Shown: positions 28,528 to 37,611 of the stretch, piece by piece | Numbering within the stretch: position 1 is the first letter of the stretch | Layout of the letters: every line of letters begins with the position of its first letter | Source: Sulfurivermis fontis | GTDB lineage: Bacteria; Pseudomonadota; Gammaproteobacteria; Thiohalomonadales; Thiohalomonadaceae | Length of the DNA stretch: 64,000 nucleotides | Reading direction: 5' to 3' | Assembly (NCBI RefSeq): GCF_004001245.1 | Contig: NZ_AP018724.1 | Location: 3,092,501-3,156,500, forward strand | The notes under the pieces: model-generated | Told to the model about the DNA's origin: nothing | Seen by the model: only the letters and a program-made list of their open reading frames with translations | The model's database searches: none | Translations under genes and position numbers: made by a program

Positions 28528-29379
28528 ATGGAATCGCAAAAGAAGTATCGGCCCGGTTTCAGTTTCGAGTTCTTTCCGCCCAAGACGGCGGAGGGTCGCC
28601 AGAAGCTGCTTGCGGCACGCGACAAATTCGCTGCTTTGGAACCGGCATATGTGTCGGTCACCTACGGTGCCGGCGGCAGTACCCAGCAAGGCACCCTGGA
28701 AACCATCCGCGACATGTTGGCGGCTGGGCTCGATGCAGCACCGCACCTGTCCTGCATCGGTTCATCCAGCGAAATGCTGCGGGATATCCTCCAGGGCTAC
28801 AAGGCCATGGGCGTGAAGCGCATTGTCGCCCTGCGCGGCGACATGCCCTCCGGTATGCGCGAGGCCGGCGAATTCTCCTATGCCAATGAGTTGGTGGAAT
28901 TCATCCGCCGCGAAACCGGCGATCATTTCCACATCGAGGTGGCGGCCTATCCGGAGTTTCATCCGCAGGCAGCCAGCGCACAAAAGGATCTGCTCAACTT
29001 CAAACGCAAGGTCGAGGCCGGCGCCAATGCCGCCATCACCCAGTACTTCTACAACCTGGATGCCTATCTGCGCTTCGTCGACGAGTGTGAGAAGATGGGG
29101 CTCGCTCTGCCCATCGTGCCCGGCATCATGCCGATCACCAACTACAAGCAGCTGGCCCGCTTCTCCGAGGCCTGCGGCGCCGAGATCCCGCGCTGGCTGG
29201 CCAAACGACTGGAGGGCATGGGCGACGATCTGGAGTCAATCCGCGCCTATGGTCTGGAGGTGACGGTGGAGCTGTGCCGCCGCCTGCTGGAGGCCGGGGC
29301 GCCTGGATTGCACTTCTACACCATGAACCAGTTCGAACCCACCCGCGCCATCTGGCAGGCCCTGGGGTTGCCAGGCTAA
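28528..29379 (+). CDS. metF: 5,10-methylenetetrahydrofolate reductase
   Basis: 283 residues from the ATG at 28528, behind GGGGGG; the frame reaches back through the repeat without meaning. Reduces methylene-THF to methyl-THF for methionine remethylation, FAD-dependent. PGFSFEFFPPKTAEGR, the conserved ALRGDMPSGM, IEVAAYPEFHPQAAS and NAAITQYFYNLDAYLRFVDECEKMG are diagnostic. Completes, with metK and ahcY, the methyl cycle apart from methionine synthase. Confidence 0.95.
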   Translation: MESQKKYRPGFSFEFFPPKTAEGRQKLLAARDKFAALEPAYVSVTYGAGGSTQQGTLETIRDMLAAGLDAAPHLSCIGSSSEMLRDILQGYKAMGVKRIVALRGDMPSGMREAGEFSYANELVEFIRRETGDHFHIEVAAYPEFHPQAASAQKDLLNFKRKVEAGANAAITQYFYNLDAYLRFVDECEKMGLALPIVPGIMPITNYKQLARFSEACGAEIPRWLAKRLEGMGDDLESIRAYGLEVTVELCRRLLEAGAPGLHFYTMNQFEPTRAIWQALGLPG

Positions 29380-29396
29380 AGCCTGCCGCCGCCTGC

Positions 29397-30125
29397 ATGC
29401 GCCTCCCTCGCATCCATCAGCCGGGGCCGCTCAACCCCGGCACCATTGTCGAACTCGATGCCGGCGCTGCCAACCACGTAGCCCGGGTCCTGCGCCTGGC
29501 GCCCGGTGCCGCACTGCGCCTGTTCAACGGCGAGGGCGGCGAGTACGACGCGACTCTGCACGAGGTCGGCAAGCGCAACGTCACGGTGCGGGTGGCTGTG
29601 CATCATGCGCGGGAAGCCGAGTCGCCCTTGGCGATCACCCTGGCCCAGGGCATCGCCAAGGGCGAGCGCATGGACTATGCCATCCAGAAGGCGACGGAAT
29701 TGGGCGTGGTACGCGTGGTGCCGATCATCACCGATCGCTGCAACGTGCGCCTGTCCGACGAACGCTGGGAGAAAAAGCTGCACCACTGGCAAGCGGTGGC
29801 CATCAGCGCCTGCGAGCAGTGCGGCCGCAACCGCATTCCCGTCATCGAGCAACCGCTCACCCTGCCCGCCTGGCTGGCTCAGGATCAAAATGAACTGCGT
29901 CTCACCCTGGACCCGCAGGCGACGGGAGGCGTTGCGACGATCACGGAAACACCGCAGCAGCTGAGCCTGCTGGTGGGACCGGAGGGAGGACTGAGCGACG
30001 CCGAGCTGTCGGCCGCGCAGCGTGCCGGCTATCGCGGCATCCGGCTCGGTCCGCGCGTGCTGCGTACCGAAACCGCAGGCACCGCGGCCCTGGCGATATT
30101 GCAGGCGCACTGGGGAGATTTATAG
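29397..30125 (+). CDS. rsmE: 16S rRNA (uracil-1498-N3)-methyltransferase RsmE
   Basis: 242 residues from the ATG at 29397, 17 bases after metF. SPOUT-fold enzyme; N-terminal PUA-like part RIHQPGPLNPGTIVELDAGAANHVARVLRL, middle GERMDYAIQKATELGV-RVVPIITDRC, and the SAM-binding trefoil knot LSLLVGPEGGLSDAELSAA...GIRLGPRVLRTETAGTAAL. A SAM user placed after SAM-cycle genes, perhaps cotranscribed. The frame upstream of 29397 overlaps metF and is not used. Confidence 0.95.
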   Translation: MRLPRIHQPGPLNPGTIVELDAGAANHVARVLRLAPGAALRLFNGEGGEYDATLHEVGKRNVTVRVAVHHAREAESPLAITLAQGIAKGERMDYAIQKATELGVVRVVPIITDRCNVRLSDERWEKKLHHWQAVAISACEQCGRNRIPVIEQPLTLPAWLAQDQNELRLTLDPQATGGVATITETPQQLSLLVGPEGGLSDAELSAAQRAGYRGIRLGPRVLRTETAGTAALAILQAHWGDL

Positions 30126-30162
30126 CACGGCAGGAGCCGTGCTCCTGCAGGCACGGTTTGCT

Positions 30163-30374
30163 TTAGGGAAGCTCTGCATAAGTTCAGAGCTTCCGCGGCA
30201 CAGGGATGTGCCGCCAATTTTCAACGACGATAAGTCGTCGAAAAATGAAGCCGAGCGAAAATCACACTTTTCGCTTGGCGTGGTTTTGTCCACGGATGGA
30301 CTTATGTCGCGCAGCCCAGGGAGGGGCGGGAGCGACCTGAGAAGTCCAGGATGGACTTATTCAGACCTTCCTTA
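30163..30374. mobile_element. MITE-like element with terminal inverted repeats, copy B
   Basis: Inverted relative to copy A (8387-8547), with the same hairpins and ends: left TTAGGGAAGCTCTGCATAAG, right ACTTATTCAGACCTTCCTTA. It carries about 50 extra bases after the CGCTTGG stem and several stem mismatches, so it is a decayed or variant copy. Its last three bases TTA provide, on the other strand, the TAA stop of the cytochrome gene, so the insertion abuts or truncates that gene by at most a few codons. Confidence 0.68.
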
Positions 30375-31124
30375 GCGCAGCGAAGTCACGTAGTTGGCGA
30401 TGGCGCGGATGTCTTCATCCGACAGATTCTGCGTCACCTGCTCCATGCGCGGGTTGGTACGTTTAACCTCTTCCGGATCGGACCTGCCCTGGGCATTGGC
30501 TCGATAGCGCTGCAGGGTCTTCATGACGTATTCCGGCTTCTGGCCGGCGATACGGGCAAAACCGGCCTCGCCCTTGCCATTGGTACCGTGGCACATGAAG
30601 CAGACGGTATCGTAGGTACGCTTGCCACGGGCCGCCAGAGCCGCATCGTACTCCACCGGCTGCACCGGCATGCTGGAGTAGTAGATGGCCAGGTTGACCT
30701 TGTCTTCGTTGCTGAAGTTGGCCGCCAGCGACTGCATGACGAAGTTCTTGCGCTGGCCGCTGGCAAACAGCTGCAGCTGCTCCAGCAGATAGGCGGGCTG
30801 TTGGCCGGCCAGATTGGGGATATCCGGCTGCTTGCTGTTGCCGTCACGGCCGTGGCAGCTGCTGCACAGCAGCGAGCGGTCGGCGCCCTCGGCGATGGCG
30901 GTGGCACGCAGGGTGGTATCGCTTTCCACATCCTTGATGACCTGCAGCAGGCGGTTTCGTTCGGCCAGCGTGGCCTCCTCGCGCGCCACATCCTCCTGTT
31001 TCATCTGTATACCGAGCTGTTGCGCCAGGCGTTCGTCCTGTGTCGCGGCACCAACCGTGGCGGTAGCGACCGCCAGAACCGAGACCACCCCCATCACGGC
31101 TACAGATTTCATGCCCATCATCAT
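30372..31124 (-). CDS. Diheme cytochrome c4-like protein
   Basis: 250 residues with a signal peptide (cleavage near VGAAT). Two heme sites, CSSCH at 87-91 and CFMCH at 175-179, each followed by a c4-like domain with Met ligands in NFVMQSLA (Met130) and NPRMEQVT. Cytochrome c4 carries electrons to terminal oxidases. Unlike ordinary c4, a charged, probably helical stretch of about 55 residues (28-80) precedes the first heme. Its stop codon comes from the end of a MITE-like element. Monocistronic. Confidence 0.88.
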   Translation of the reverse strand: MMMGMKSVAVMGVVSVLAVATATVGAATQDERLAQQLGIQMKQEDVAREEATLAERNRLLQVIKDVESDTTLRATAIAEGADRSLLCSSCHGRDGNSKQPDIPNLAGQQPAYLLEQLQLFASGQRKNFVMQSLAANFSNEDKVNLAIYYSSMPVQPVEYDAALAARGKRTYDTVCFMCHGTNGKGEAGFARIAGQKPEYVMKTLQRYRANAQGRSDPEEVKRTNPRMEQVTQNLSDEDIRAIANYVTSLR

Positions 31125-31166
31125 GTTTGAAGTCCGATCGATTGCGAATTATCAATGCAGGGGATT

Positions 31167-31673
31167 CTAACCCACCCTGACACCCAGCTGTAACAATAGC
31201 CGCTCCAGCACATCGAGATTGGGAATTACACCCTCACGCCCGGCCACCCGCAGGCGCCCGGCGATTACCGCCAATTCCTCCCCCTCTCCGCCCTCCACCG
31301 TCTCGACCATATCCGGCTTCAGCTCCTGCAGGCGGGGGATGCCTTGCGCGAGAACGGCGATGAAAGGCATCACCGGATTGCTGTTCAAAGTGTTGCACAC
31401 CACGGCACGGGCATGCACGCCACCGGCACCGGCCGAACCGCCCAGGAGGGGCTCGATGGCAAGCAGGGGGATGGAGCGGCCACGCCACAACATCATACCC
31501 AACAGCCAGGCCGGCGCATCGGCGATGGGCTGTGGTGATTTGAACTCGGCGACCTCCGCCACCGCGGTGTTGGGCAACACCAGCAGCATACCGCTGAGCG
31601 GCACCAGCAGACTGCGCACCTTCACGTCGCCGAGCGCGTCGTTGACCGCTGGTGTGGTTGTCGTTTCGCTCAT
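31167..31673 (-). CDS. chpC: CheW-domain protein of the Pil-Chp system (ChpC-like)
   Basis: 168 residues. SLLVPLSGMLLVLPNTAVAEVAEFKSPQP and PAWLLGMMLWRGRSIPLLAIEPLLGG are CheW-type coupling folds; the rest is compatible. It follows chpA by 15 bases, the place of ChpC in Pseudomonas. It would link the histidine kinase ChpA to a second receptor input. The name rests on position plus the CheW fold. Confidence 0.78.
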   Translation of the reverse strand: MSETTTTPAVNDALGDVKVRSLLVPLSGMLLVLPNTAVAEVAEFKSPQPIADAPAWLLGMMLWRGRSIPLLAIEPLLGGSAGAGGVHARAVVCNTLNSNPVMPFIAVLAQGIPRLQELKPDMVETVEGGEGEELAVIAGRLRVAGREGVIPNLDVLERLLLQLGVRVG

Positions 31674-31688
31674 GCCCTGTCCCCAGCC

Positions 31689-34600
31689 TTACTTGCCACG
31701 CCGCTGTGCAATCAGCTTGTGGATGTTTTCCAGCAATTCGGCCTCCTGATACGGCTTGCTCATGTAGAAATCGACACCGATCTCCATGGCGCGCTGGCGG
31801 TGCTTCTCGCCGCTGCGCGAGGTGATCATGATGATCGGGAGGTGCTTGAGACGGTCGGTGTTGCGGATGTGCGTCGCCAGCTCGTAGCCGTCCATGCGCG
31901 GCATTTCGATGTCGAGCAGCATGACGTCCGGCATGACCTCCTCCAGCTGGGCAATGGCATCGACACCGTCTTTCGCCGTGACCGGGCGGATGTCGTTGCG
32001 CTCCAGCAAGCGCGAAGTGACCTTGCGCACGGTGATGGAGTCGTCCACCACCATCACCAGCGGCTGCGCACTGACCGGTGCGGCTTCCACCACTGCGGTA
32101 CTGCGCTGGGCCAGGCCGAGGCGGGCGAGCAGCGGCAGGTCGAGGATCAGGGCCACACTGCCGTCACCGAGGATGGTCGCACCGGACAGGCCGCGCAGCT
32201 TGGACAGCTGCGGACCGAGCGACTTCACCACGATTTCACGACTGCCGATGAGGTTGTCCGCCGCCCAGGCCACGTAGTGATCGCCGCTGTGGGCGAACAA
32301 CAGCGGGCGTTTGCTGACCTCGCCTTCGGCCGGTGCCGTAGTCGCCGGCGGCAGGCCGAGCGTGGCACTCAGCGGCAGCAGCTCATATTCGCGGCCCAGC
32401 CAGGTGTAGGTGGGGTTTTCCGCCGCCAGCAATTGTTCCAACTGGGCGCGATCCAGGCGCTCGATACCCTGGATGGAGGTCATCGGCACGGCATAGGTTT
32501 CCTCGCCGGCCTGAACCAGCAGGGCGCGACTGACCGACAGTGTCAGCGGCAGACGTATGGTAAAGGTGGTGCCTTCGCCCTGACGGGTATCGATTTCCAA
32601 CAGGCCGCCCAGCTGTTTGATCTCACTGTTGACCACGTCCATGCCGACACCGCGGCCGGCCACCTGGGTCAGGGTCTCGGCGGTGGAAAAGCCGGATTCC
32701 AGAATGAAGTGCACCACTTCCTTGTCGGAGAGACCGGCGTCGGGCTTCATCAGGCCACGTTCGATGGCCTTCTGGCGCACACGCTCCAGATTGATGCCGG
32801 CACCATCATCGATGATGCGCATCACTATCTCGGAACCTTCACGCACCTGCGCCAGGATGATCTGGCCGCGCGAGGGCTTGCCGGCCTTGCGGCGTTGCTC
32901 CGGCGTCTCGATGCCGTGGGCGATGGCGTTACGCAGCAGATGCTCGATGGGCGCCAACATGCGCTCGACCATGTGGCGATCCATTTCCACCTCCGCGCCA
33001 CGGAAGCTCAACTCCACCTCCTTGCCGAGCTCCGCACTGGTCTGGCGCACGATGCGGCGCAGGCGTGGCGCATGCTCCACCAGCGGCATCATGCGCGTAT
33101 GCATCAGGCCTTCCTGCAACTCGGTGCTGACACGCGACTGCTGCAGTAACAGAGTTTCCGTTTCGCGCGTCAGACTCTGCAGACCCTGTTGCACCTCGAC
33201 GAGGTCGTTGAGACTTTCCATCGCCGAACGCGACAGCTGCTGCATGTGGGTAAAGCGGTCGAACTCCAGGGGATCGAAATCCTCGTACTCGGTGCTGTCC
33301 ACATCCTCGTAGCGCGACTGCATCTGTGCCTCGGTCTCGATGGCGAACTGACGCAGCTGGTCGTGCATACGCTCGAGGATTTCACCGAAGTCACGCAGGC
33401 TGTAGTTGATGCTGCCCACCTGCTGCTCGACACGGGAACGGTAAATACTCACCTCACCGGCATAGTTGACCAGATTGTCCAGCAGGTCGGCGCGTACACG
33501 CACCACGTCCTGCTGCAGGCGCTGGCCGCGGCGGCGATCGGCAAGCTGTTCGGCCCCCTCTTCCGCTGCAGCCTCCGGCCTGGCCACGGGCTGCGGCGCC
33601 GGTGCCGGAATCACTTCCTTGGCGCGGCTTTCGGCCACCAGCTCGTCCATGGCCTCGACGAGCACTGCATCGGGGATCGGTGCATGGCCGCCACGCAGCT
33701 GATCGAGCATGGTGGCGAGACGATCGTGGCAGCGCTGCATCAATGCCAGCATGCGCGGTGACAGCGGCACATGACCGTCCGCCGTTGCAGCCACCATCAG
33801 TTCCGCACTGTAGGCCACATCGGCCATGCTGGCGATGCCGGCGTCACGCGCCGCCGCCTTCATATCCCGCAACTGGCGACCGATTTCCAGCAACAGCGGC
33901 TGCTTGTCCTGCTCCACGTCCCAGGCCCGCAATTGCACCTCGTAGGCTTCGAGGATGGCAGCGGCCTGTTCCAGGAAACCGGACAGCGGCGCCGCAGCCG
34001 CCTCCTCTTCCACCGCCGGCACTTGAGGCGCGGCACCGGAAAGATTGCGGATGCGGGCAATCAGATCATCGGCAGAAACCACCGGCGCGTTGTTGCGCAC
34101 CTGCTCCAGCATCGTCACCAGACGATCGTGTGCCAGCTGCAACAAATCGAACATCGCGCTGGAGCGGGTCAGCCGCCCTTCGACGATATCCTCGAAGATG
34201 GATTCCAGGGTATGGCTCAGATCACCGATGGGCGTGACGCCGGCCATGCGTGCACCCCCCTTGAGGGTATGCAACTGGCGCTGCAGCGCCTCGACCAGTG
34301 AACGATCGTCGGGGTGCTCGCGCCAGGCCTGCAGCGATTCCTCGCTGGCGTCGATGATCTCGGCACCTTCCTCCAGGAAGATATCGAGCAGTTCCTGATC
34401 GTATTCCGGCACCATGGCAGGCGCAGCGACCACCGGCGGCGATGGCGGCGCGGCCGGGGCCTCCTCCACCGCAATGGAGGACAGGATGTCCTCCAGCGGC
34501 GGCGCCTCTTCCTCGACCGGCTCCAGCGCCTCCAGGGTGATGTCTTCCTCTTCCGGCGCAACGAGGGTGATCTCCTCCTCTTCCGTTGCGGCAGGTTCCG

Positions 34601-37580
34601 GCATGGCCTCGACCTCGAAAGAGGCATCCTCTTCTGCGGGCACCTCCGGCGCAGCGCCCTCCAGCGTGATTTCTTCTTCCGGCGCCTCGAACTCGGGCAC
34701 CGCCTCGCCGGTGATCTCTTCCTCCACCTGCGGTGTGGCAGCGGCCGTCACCTCTTCCGGAGCCTGCGCCAGACCGGCCTCGGGGATCTCCTCCAGCCCT
34801 TCGGCAAGGCGCTGGGCCGCATGCTGCAGGGCCTCCGCCTCGTCGCGCAGGGTCTGGTGTCCGGGCACGGCCGCCCGCGTCCCCTGCAAGAAGGAAAGCA
34901 TGTCGCGGGTCAGCGCCACACATCGCTCCAGCGCGTTCAGCCCCTGCGGTGACACCGCCACATGAGCGGTATGCAACGCCTTGGCGTATTTCTCCAGCGG
35001 CAGGGCGACATCGGCCACGGCAATCACACCGGCCATGCGCGAGCTGCCCTGCAGGGTGTGCAGGGCGCGGGTCAGCGCCTCGGTCACCCGGCAGCCGTGC
35101 TCGGCGCGGCACTCGGCGATGAACTGCTCGATGATCGCCAGATGGGCGTCGGTTTCGTTGCCGTAGATTTCCAGCAGCACCGGGTCCAGCTCGGGCACCG
35201 CCGGTTCAACCGGGGCTGCGTTCTCCATCGTCACCGCGGCAGGGGGTGGCGGTGCCGGCGGCAGCATGGCCTCCAGGCCACCCGGGGTGCTCATGGCGTT
35301 CGCCGCCTCCTGCAGCCACTCCACGTCGGCACGGACCGCTGTCCCCTCGCGGAATTCGGCGACCAGTTCCGGCAAGGCCTCCGCCGCCTGATCCAGCAGG
35401 TCAAACATGGCGTTGCTCGGCTCGACGGTATTGTCGATGACCCGGTTCAGCATGTTCTCGAAGGCCCAGGCAAACTCGCCGATGCGCAGGGCACCGACCA
35501 GGCGCCCGCTGCCCTTCAGGGTGTGGAAAGAGCGGCGCAGGTCACGCAGCGTCTCGCTATCACCGCGGTTGGACTGCCAACGCGGCAGGAGTTCGTTGAT
35601 CTTGGTGATCTCCTCCGTGGCCTCTTCGATGAAGATCTCGACGATCTCCGGATCGAGCCCGGCACTCGCCGCCGGTGCCTGAGCGGGTGCGGCGGGGGTC
35701 ACCGGCACTGCGGCCGCGACAATGGCCTCTTCCGGCGCGGCGGCTGTGACCATTTCCTCCGGTGCCGCAACAGCGCTCTCTTCCACCTCCGCCGCAGGGG
35801 CCGTAATCGCCACTTCCCCGGCAGCGCCTTCCGCCTCATCCAGCGCCTCTTTCTCGACAGCCGCGGGCACGAGCTCCGGCAATGCATCGACCGGGTAGCC
35901 CAGTTTCGCGCAGGCGCGCTCGGCCACCTCCAGCACCATCCCCGGATGGACGCGACTTTCCACGAAGGCGTCCATGTAGTACTCGATAGAGGTCAGCGCA
36001 TCGGCCAGGGCATCGAGCATATCGGAACCCGGCAGGGTATCGGCCTTGGCGAGATCGTTGCCGATGTACAGCGAGCAGGCACGCAATACCCGGGCGGCGC
36101 GGGTATAGGACAGCAGAGTCAGGCTGCCGATGATTTCATGCAACAGTCCGGCCAGGGGCGCCAGCGGAGTGGCATCGCCGGGGGCGGCCACATAGGCGTC
36201 CACCGCGTCCTTGACACGCAACAGATTGCTGCGCGCTTCCTTCATCACCTGACGGATGACACGCTGATGCTCGGCTTCGGCCTCCGGCGACAGTTCCCCC
36301 GCCCCAACCTGACCGGCCAGATCGTCGGCCTGTTCCAACGGCCGCACCGTGCCCCAGTCGCGCAGGGCCGAGTCCACGGCCAGAACGGCGCTGGCGATAC
36401 CCATCAATAGGTTGTCGTCGGCAACCGACTCGACATCCTGCAAATCGCGGATCACCGCCACCTGCCGCTCCAGCGCCTCCTGCAATGCGGGCTGGCCCAT
36501 CATCACCAGGGTGCTGGCGATGCGCGACAGGGTGTCGGCCAGCGGCAGCAGGGAGGATGCCGCGCGCCGCTCGCTGCGCACGAAGATATCGAGGGCATCC
36601 TGGACCGAGGCCAGCTCTTCCAGTACATCGCCCGCCAGGGTCTTCTTCAGCTCGGCATTGAAGCCGCCGACACCGGCGGGTGCCGCCTCACCGGCCATCA
36701 GACGATTCAGCCCAAAGGCCGTCTTCAGCTCGCCGACGCGGCCTGCCGAACCAGCCGCCTGCGCCACCTGGAACAGCAGGCTGGTGAGCAGGGACGACAG
36801 GGACTCGGGCTTCACCGCCGCCTCACCACCCTCGCCGATCTGACGGATCACCTGCTCACCGTTGCTGAGCAGACGCTTGGCGGCGGTACGCACCACCTGG
36901 CCGTCGCCGGACAGGGACTCGATAAAACCACCGAATACCCAGAACCACTGCCGCAGCGCCGGAACCGTCGCTGCGGCCAGCAACTTGTCGCTCAGCACGC
37001 GCAGGGTCTTCAGGCTCTGGGGGGTTTCCTCGCCGCGCAGCAGGTGCAACAGGCTGGACTGGTAGTAGGGGCGCGCCTTCTGTGCCAAGACACGGATATC
37101 CACCGTGGGCGCCGGGGCCGCGGGCGGCATCACACTGAGGTCGGGCTGGAAGAAATCGCTTTCCGGGAGGGCCTGTTCGCCGCGCAGGCGGCGCATCTCG
37201 TTGATCAGCGGCAGCAGTACCAGGGCGTTGTCGGACAGGCCGGTCTGCAGACCCTCCAGGTAATCGGGCAGTTGCAGGATGGCACGCATCAGCACTTCGC
37301 AGGCGCGCTCGATATCCGCGATGCGCTTTTCCTGCAGGGCAACGGCGAGCCGCTCCATCTCGTCGGCAGCCCGGGCGGCGCCGTAGAGTTCGACCATCTG
37401 CAGGGTGCCGTGCACCTGATGCAGATGCATGACGCAGAAACCCATCTGGGTTTCATCGTCCGGCGTGGCGACAAACGCCTCCAGCGCCAGCCTGGCCTGG
37501 TCGAGGGAGGCGTCAATCTCGCCCTTGACCCAGTTCAGGGTGCTGACGTCGAACTTCGCGGTCATCGGCATGGCACCCAT
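31689..37580 (-). CDS. chpA: ChpA/PilL hybrid histidine kinase with multiple Hpt modules
   Basis: 1963 residues, the central kinase of twitching-motility chemosensing. N-terminal repeated Hpt-like modules: canonical HTLKGSGRL near 686, HTLQGSSRM near 841 and HTLKGGARM near 1103, and more divergent ones around His57, 480 and 1240 without the usual motif. Acidic, Pro/Glu-rich linkers separate them. Then the dimer/CheA region (about 1368), HATPase (EHLLRNAIAHGIE near 1550, DDGAGIN, GRGVGMDVV), CheW domain (about 1680-1800) and C-terminal receiver (MVVDDSITVRK, phospho-Asp near 1888 in MLLDIEMPRMDGY). Start could instead be one of the nearby ATGs, such as 37565. Confidence 0.95.
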   Translation of the reverse strand: MGAMPMTAKFDVSTLNWVKGEIDASLDQARLALEAFVATPDDETQMGFCVMHLHQVHGTLQMVELYGAARAADEMERLAVALQEKRIADIERACEVLMRAILQLPDYLEGLQTGLSDNALVLLPLINEMRRLRGEQALPESDFFQPDLSVMPPAAPAPTVDIRVLAQKARPYYQSSLLHLLRGEETPQSLKTLRVLSDKLLAAATVPALRQWFWVFGGFIESLSGDGQVVRTAAKRLLSNGEQVIRQIGEGGEAAVKPESLSSLLTSLLFQVAQAAGSAGRVGELKTAFGLNRLMAGEAAPAGVGGFNAELKKTLAGDVLEELASVQDALDIFVRSERRAASSLLPLADTLSRIASTLVMMGQPALQEALERQVAVIRDLQDVESVADDNLLMGIASAVLAVDSALRDWGTVRPLEQADDLAGQVGAGELSPEAEAEHQRVIRQVMKEARSNLLRVKDAVDAYVAAPGDATPLAPLAGLLHEIIGSLTLLSYTRAARVLRACSLYIGNDLAKADTLPGSDMLDALADALTSIEYYMDAFVESRVHPGMVLEVAERACAKLGYPVDALPELVPAAVEKEALDEAEGAAGEVAITAPAAEVEESAVAAPEEMVTAAAPEEAIVAAAVPVTPAAPAQAPAASAGLDPEIVEIFIEEATEEITKINELLPRWQSNRGDSETLRDLRRSFHTLKGSGRLVGALRIGEFAWAFENMLNRVIDNTVEPSNAMFDLLDQAAEALPELVAEFREGTAVRADVEWLQEAANAMSTPGGLEAMLPPAPPPPAAVTMENAAPVEPAVPELDPVLLEIYGNETDAHLAIIEQFIAECRAEHGCRVTEALTRALHTLQGSSRMAGVIAVADVALPLEKYAKALHTAHVAVSPQGLNALERCVALTRDMLSFLQGTRAAVPGHQTLRDEAEALQHAAQRLAEGLEEIPEAGLAQAPEEVTAAATPQVEEEITGEAVPEFEAPEEEITLEGAAPEVPAEEDASFEVEAMPEPAATEEEEITLVAPEEEDITLEALEPVEEEAPPLEDILSSIAVEEAPAAPPSPPVVAAPAMVPEYDQELLDIFLEEGAEIIDASEESLQAWREHPDDRSLVEALQRQLHTLKGGARMAGVTPIGDLSHTLESIFEDIVEGRLTRSSAMFDLLQLAHDRLVTMLEQVRNNAPVVSADDLIARIRNLSGAAPQVPAVEEEAAAAPLSGFLEQAAAILEAYEVQLRAWDVEQDKQPLLLEIGRQLRDMKAAARDAGIASMADVAYSAELMVAATADGHVPLSPRMLALMQRCHDRLATMLDQLRGGHAPIPDAVLVEAMDELVAESRAKEVIPAPAPQPVARPEAAAEEGAEQLADRRRGQRLQQDVVRVRADLLDNLVNYAGEVSIYRSRVEQQVGSINYSLRDFGEILERMHDQLRQFAIETEAQMQSRYEDVDSTEYEDFDPLEFDRFTHMQQLSRSAMESLNDLVEVQQGLQSLTRETETLLLQQSRVSTELQEGLMHTRMMPLVEHAPRLRRIVRQTSAELGKEVELSFRGAEVEMDRHMVERMLAPIEHLLRNAIAHGIETPEQRRKAGKPSRGQIILAQVREGSEIVMRIIDDGAGINLERVRQKAIERGLMKPDAGLSDKEVVHFILESGFSTAETLTQVAGRGVGMDVVNSEIKQLGGLLEIDTRQGEGTTFTIRLPLTLSVSRALLVQAGEETYAVPMTSIQGIERLDRAQLEQLLAAENPTYTWLGREYELLPLSATLGLPPATTAPAEGEVSKRPLLFAHSGDHYVAWAADNLIGSREIVVKSLGPQLSKLRGLSGATILGDGSVALILDLPLLARLGLAQRSTAVVEAAPVSAQPLVMVVDDSITVRKVTSRLLERNDIRPVTAKDGVDAIAQLEEVMPDVMLLDIEMPRMDGYELATHIRNTDRLKHLPIIMITSRSGEKHRQRAMEIGVDFYMSKPYQEAELLENIHKLIAQRRGK

Positions 37581-37611
37581 AGCGCGCTATACATCAAGGC
37601 CGGCAAGATTC

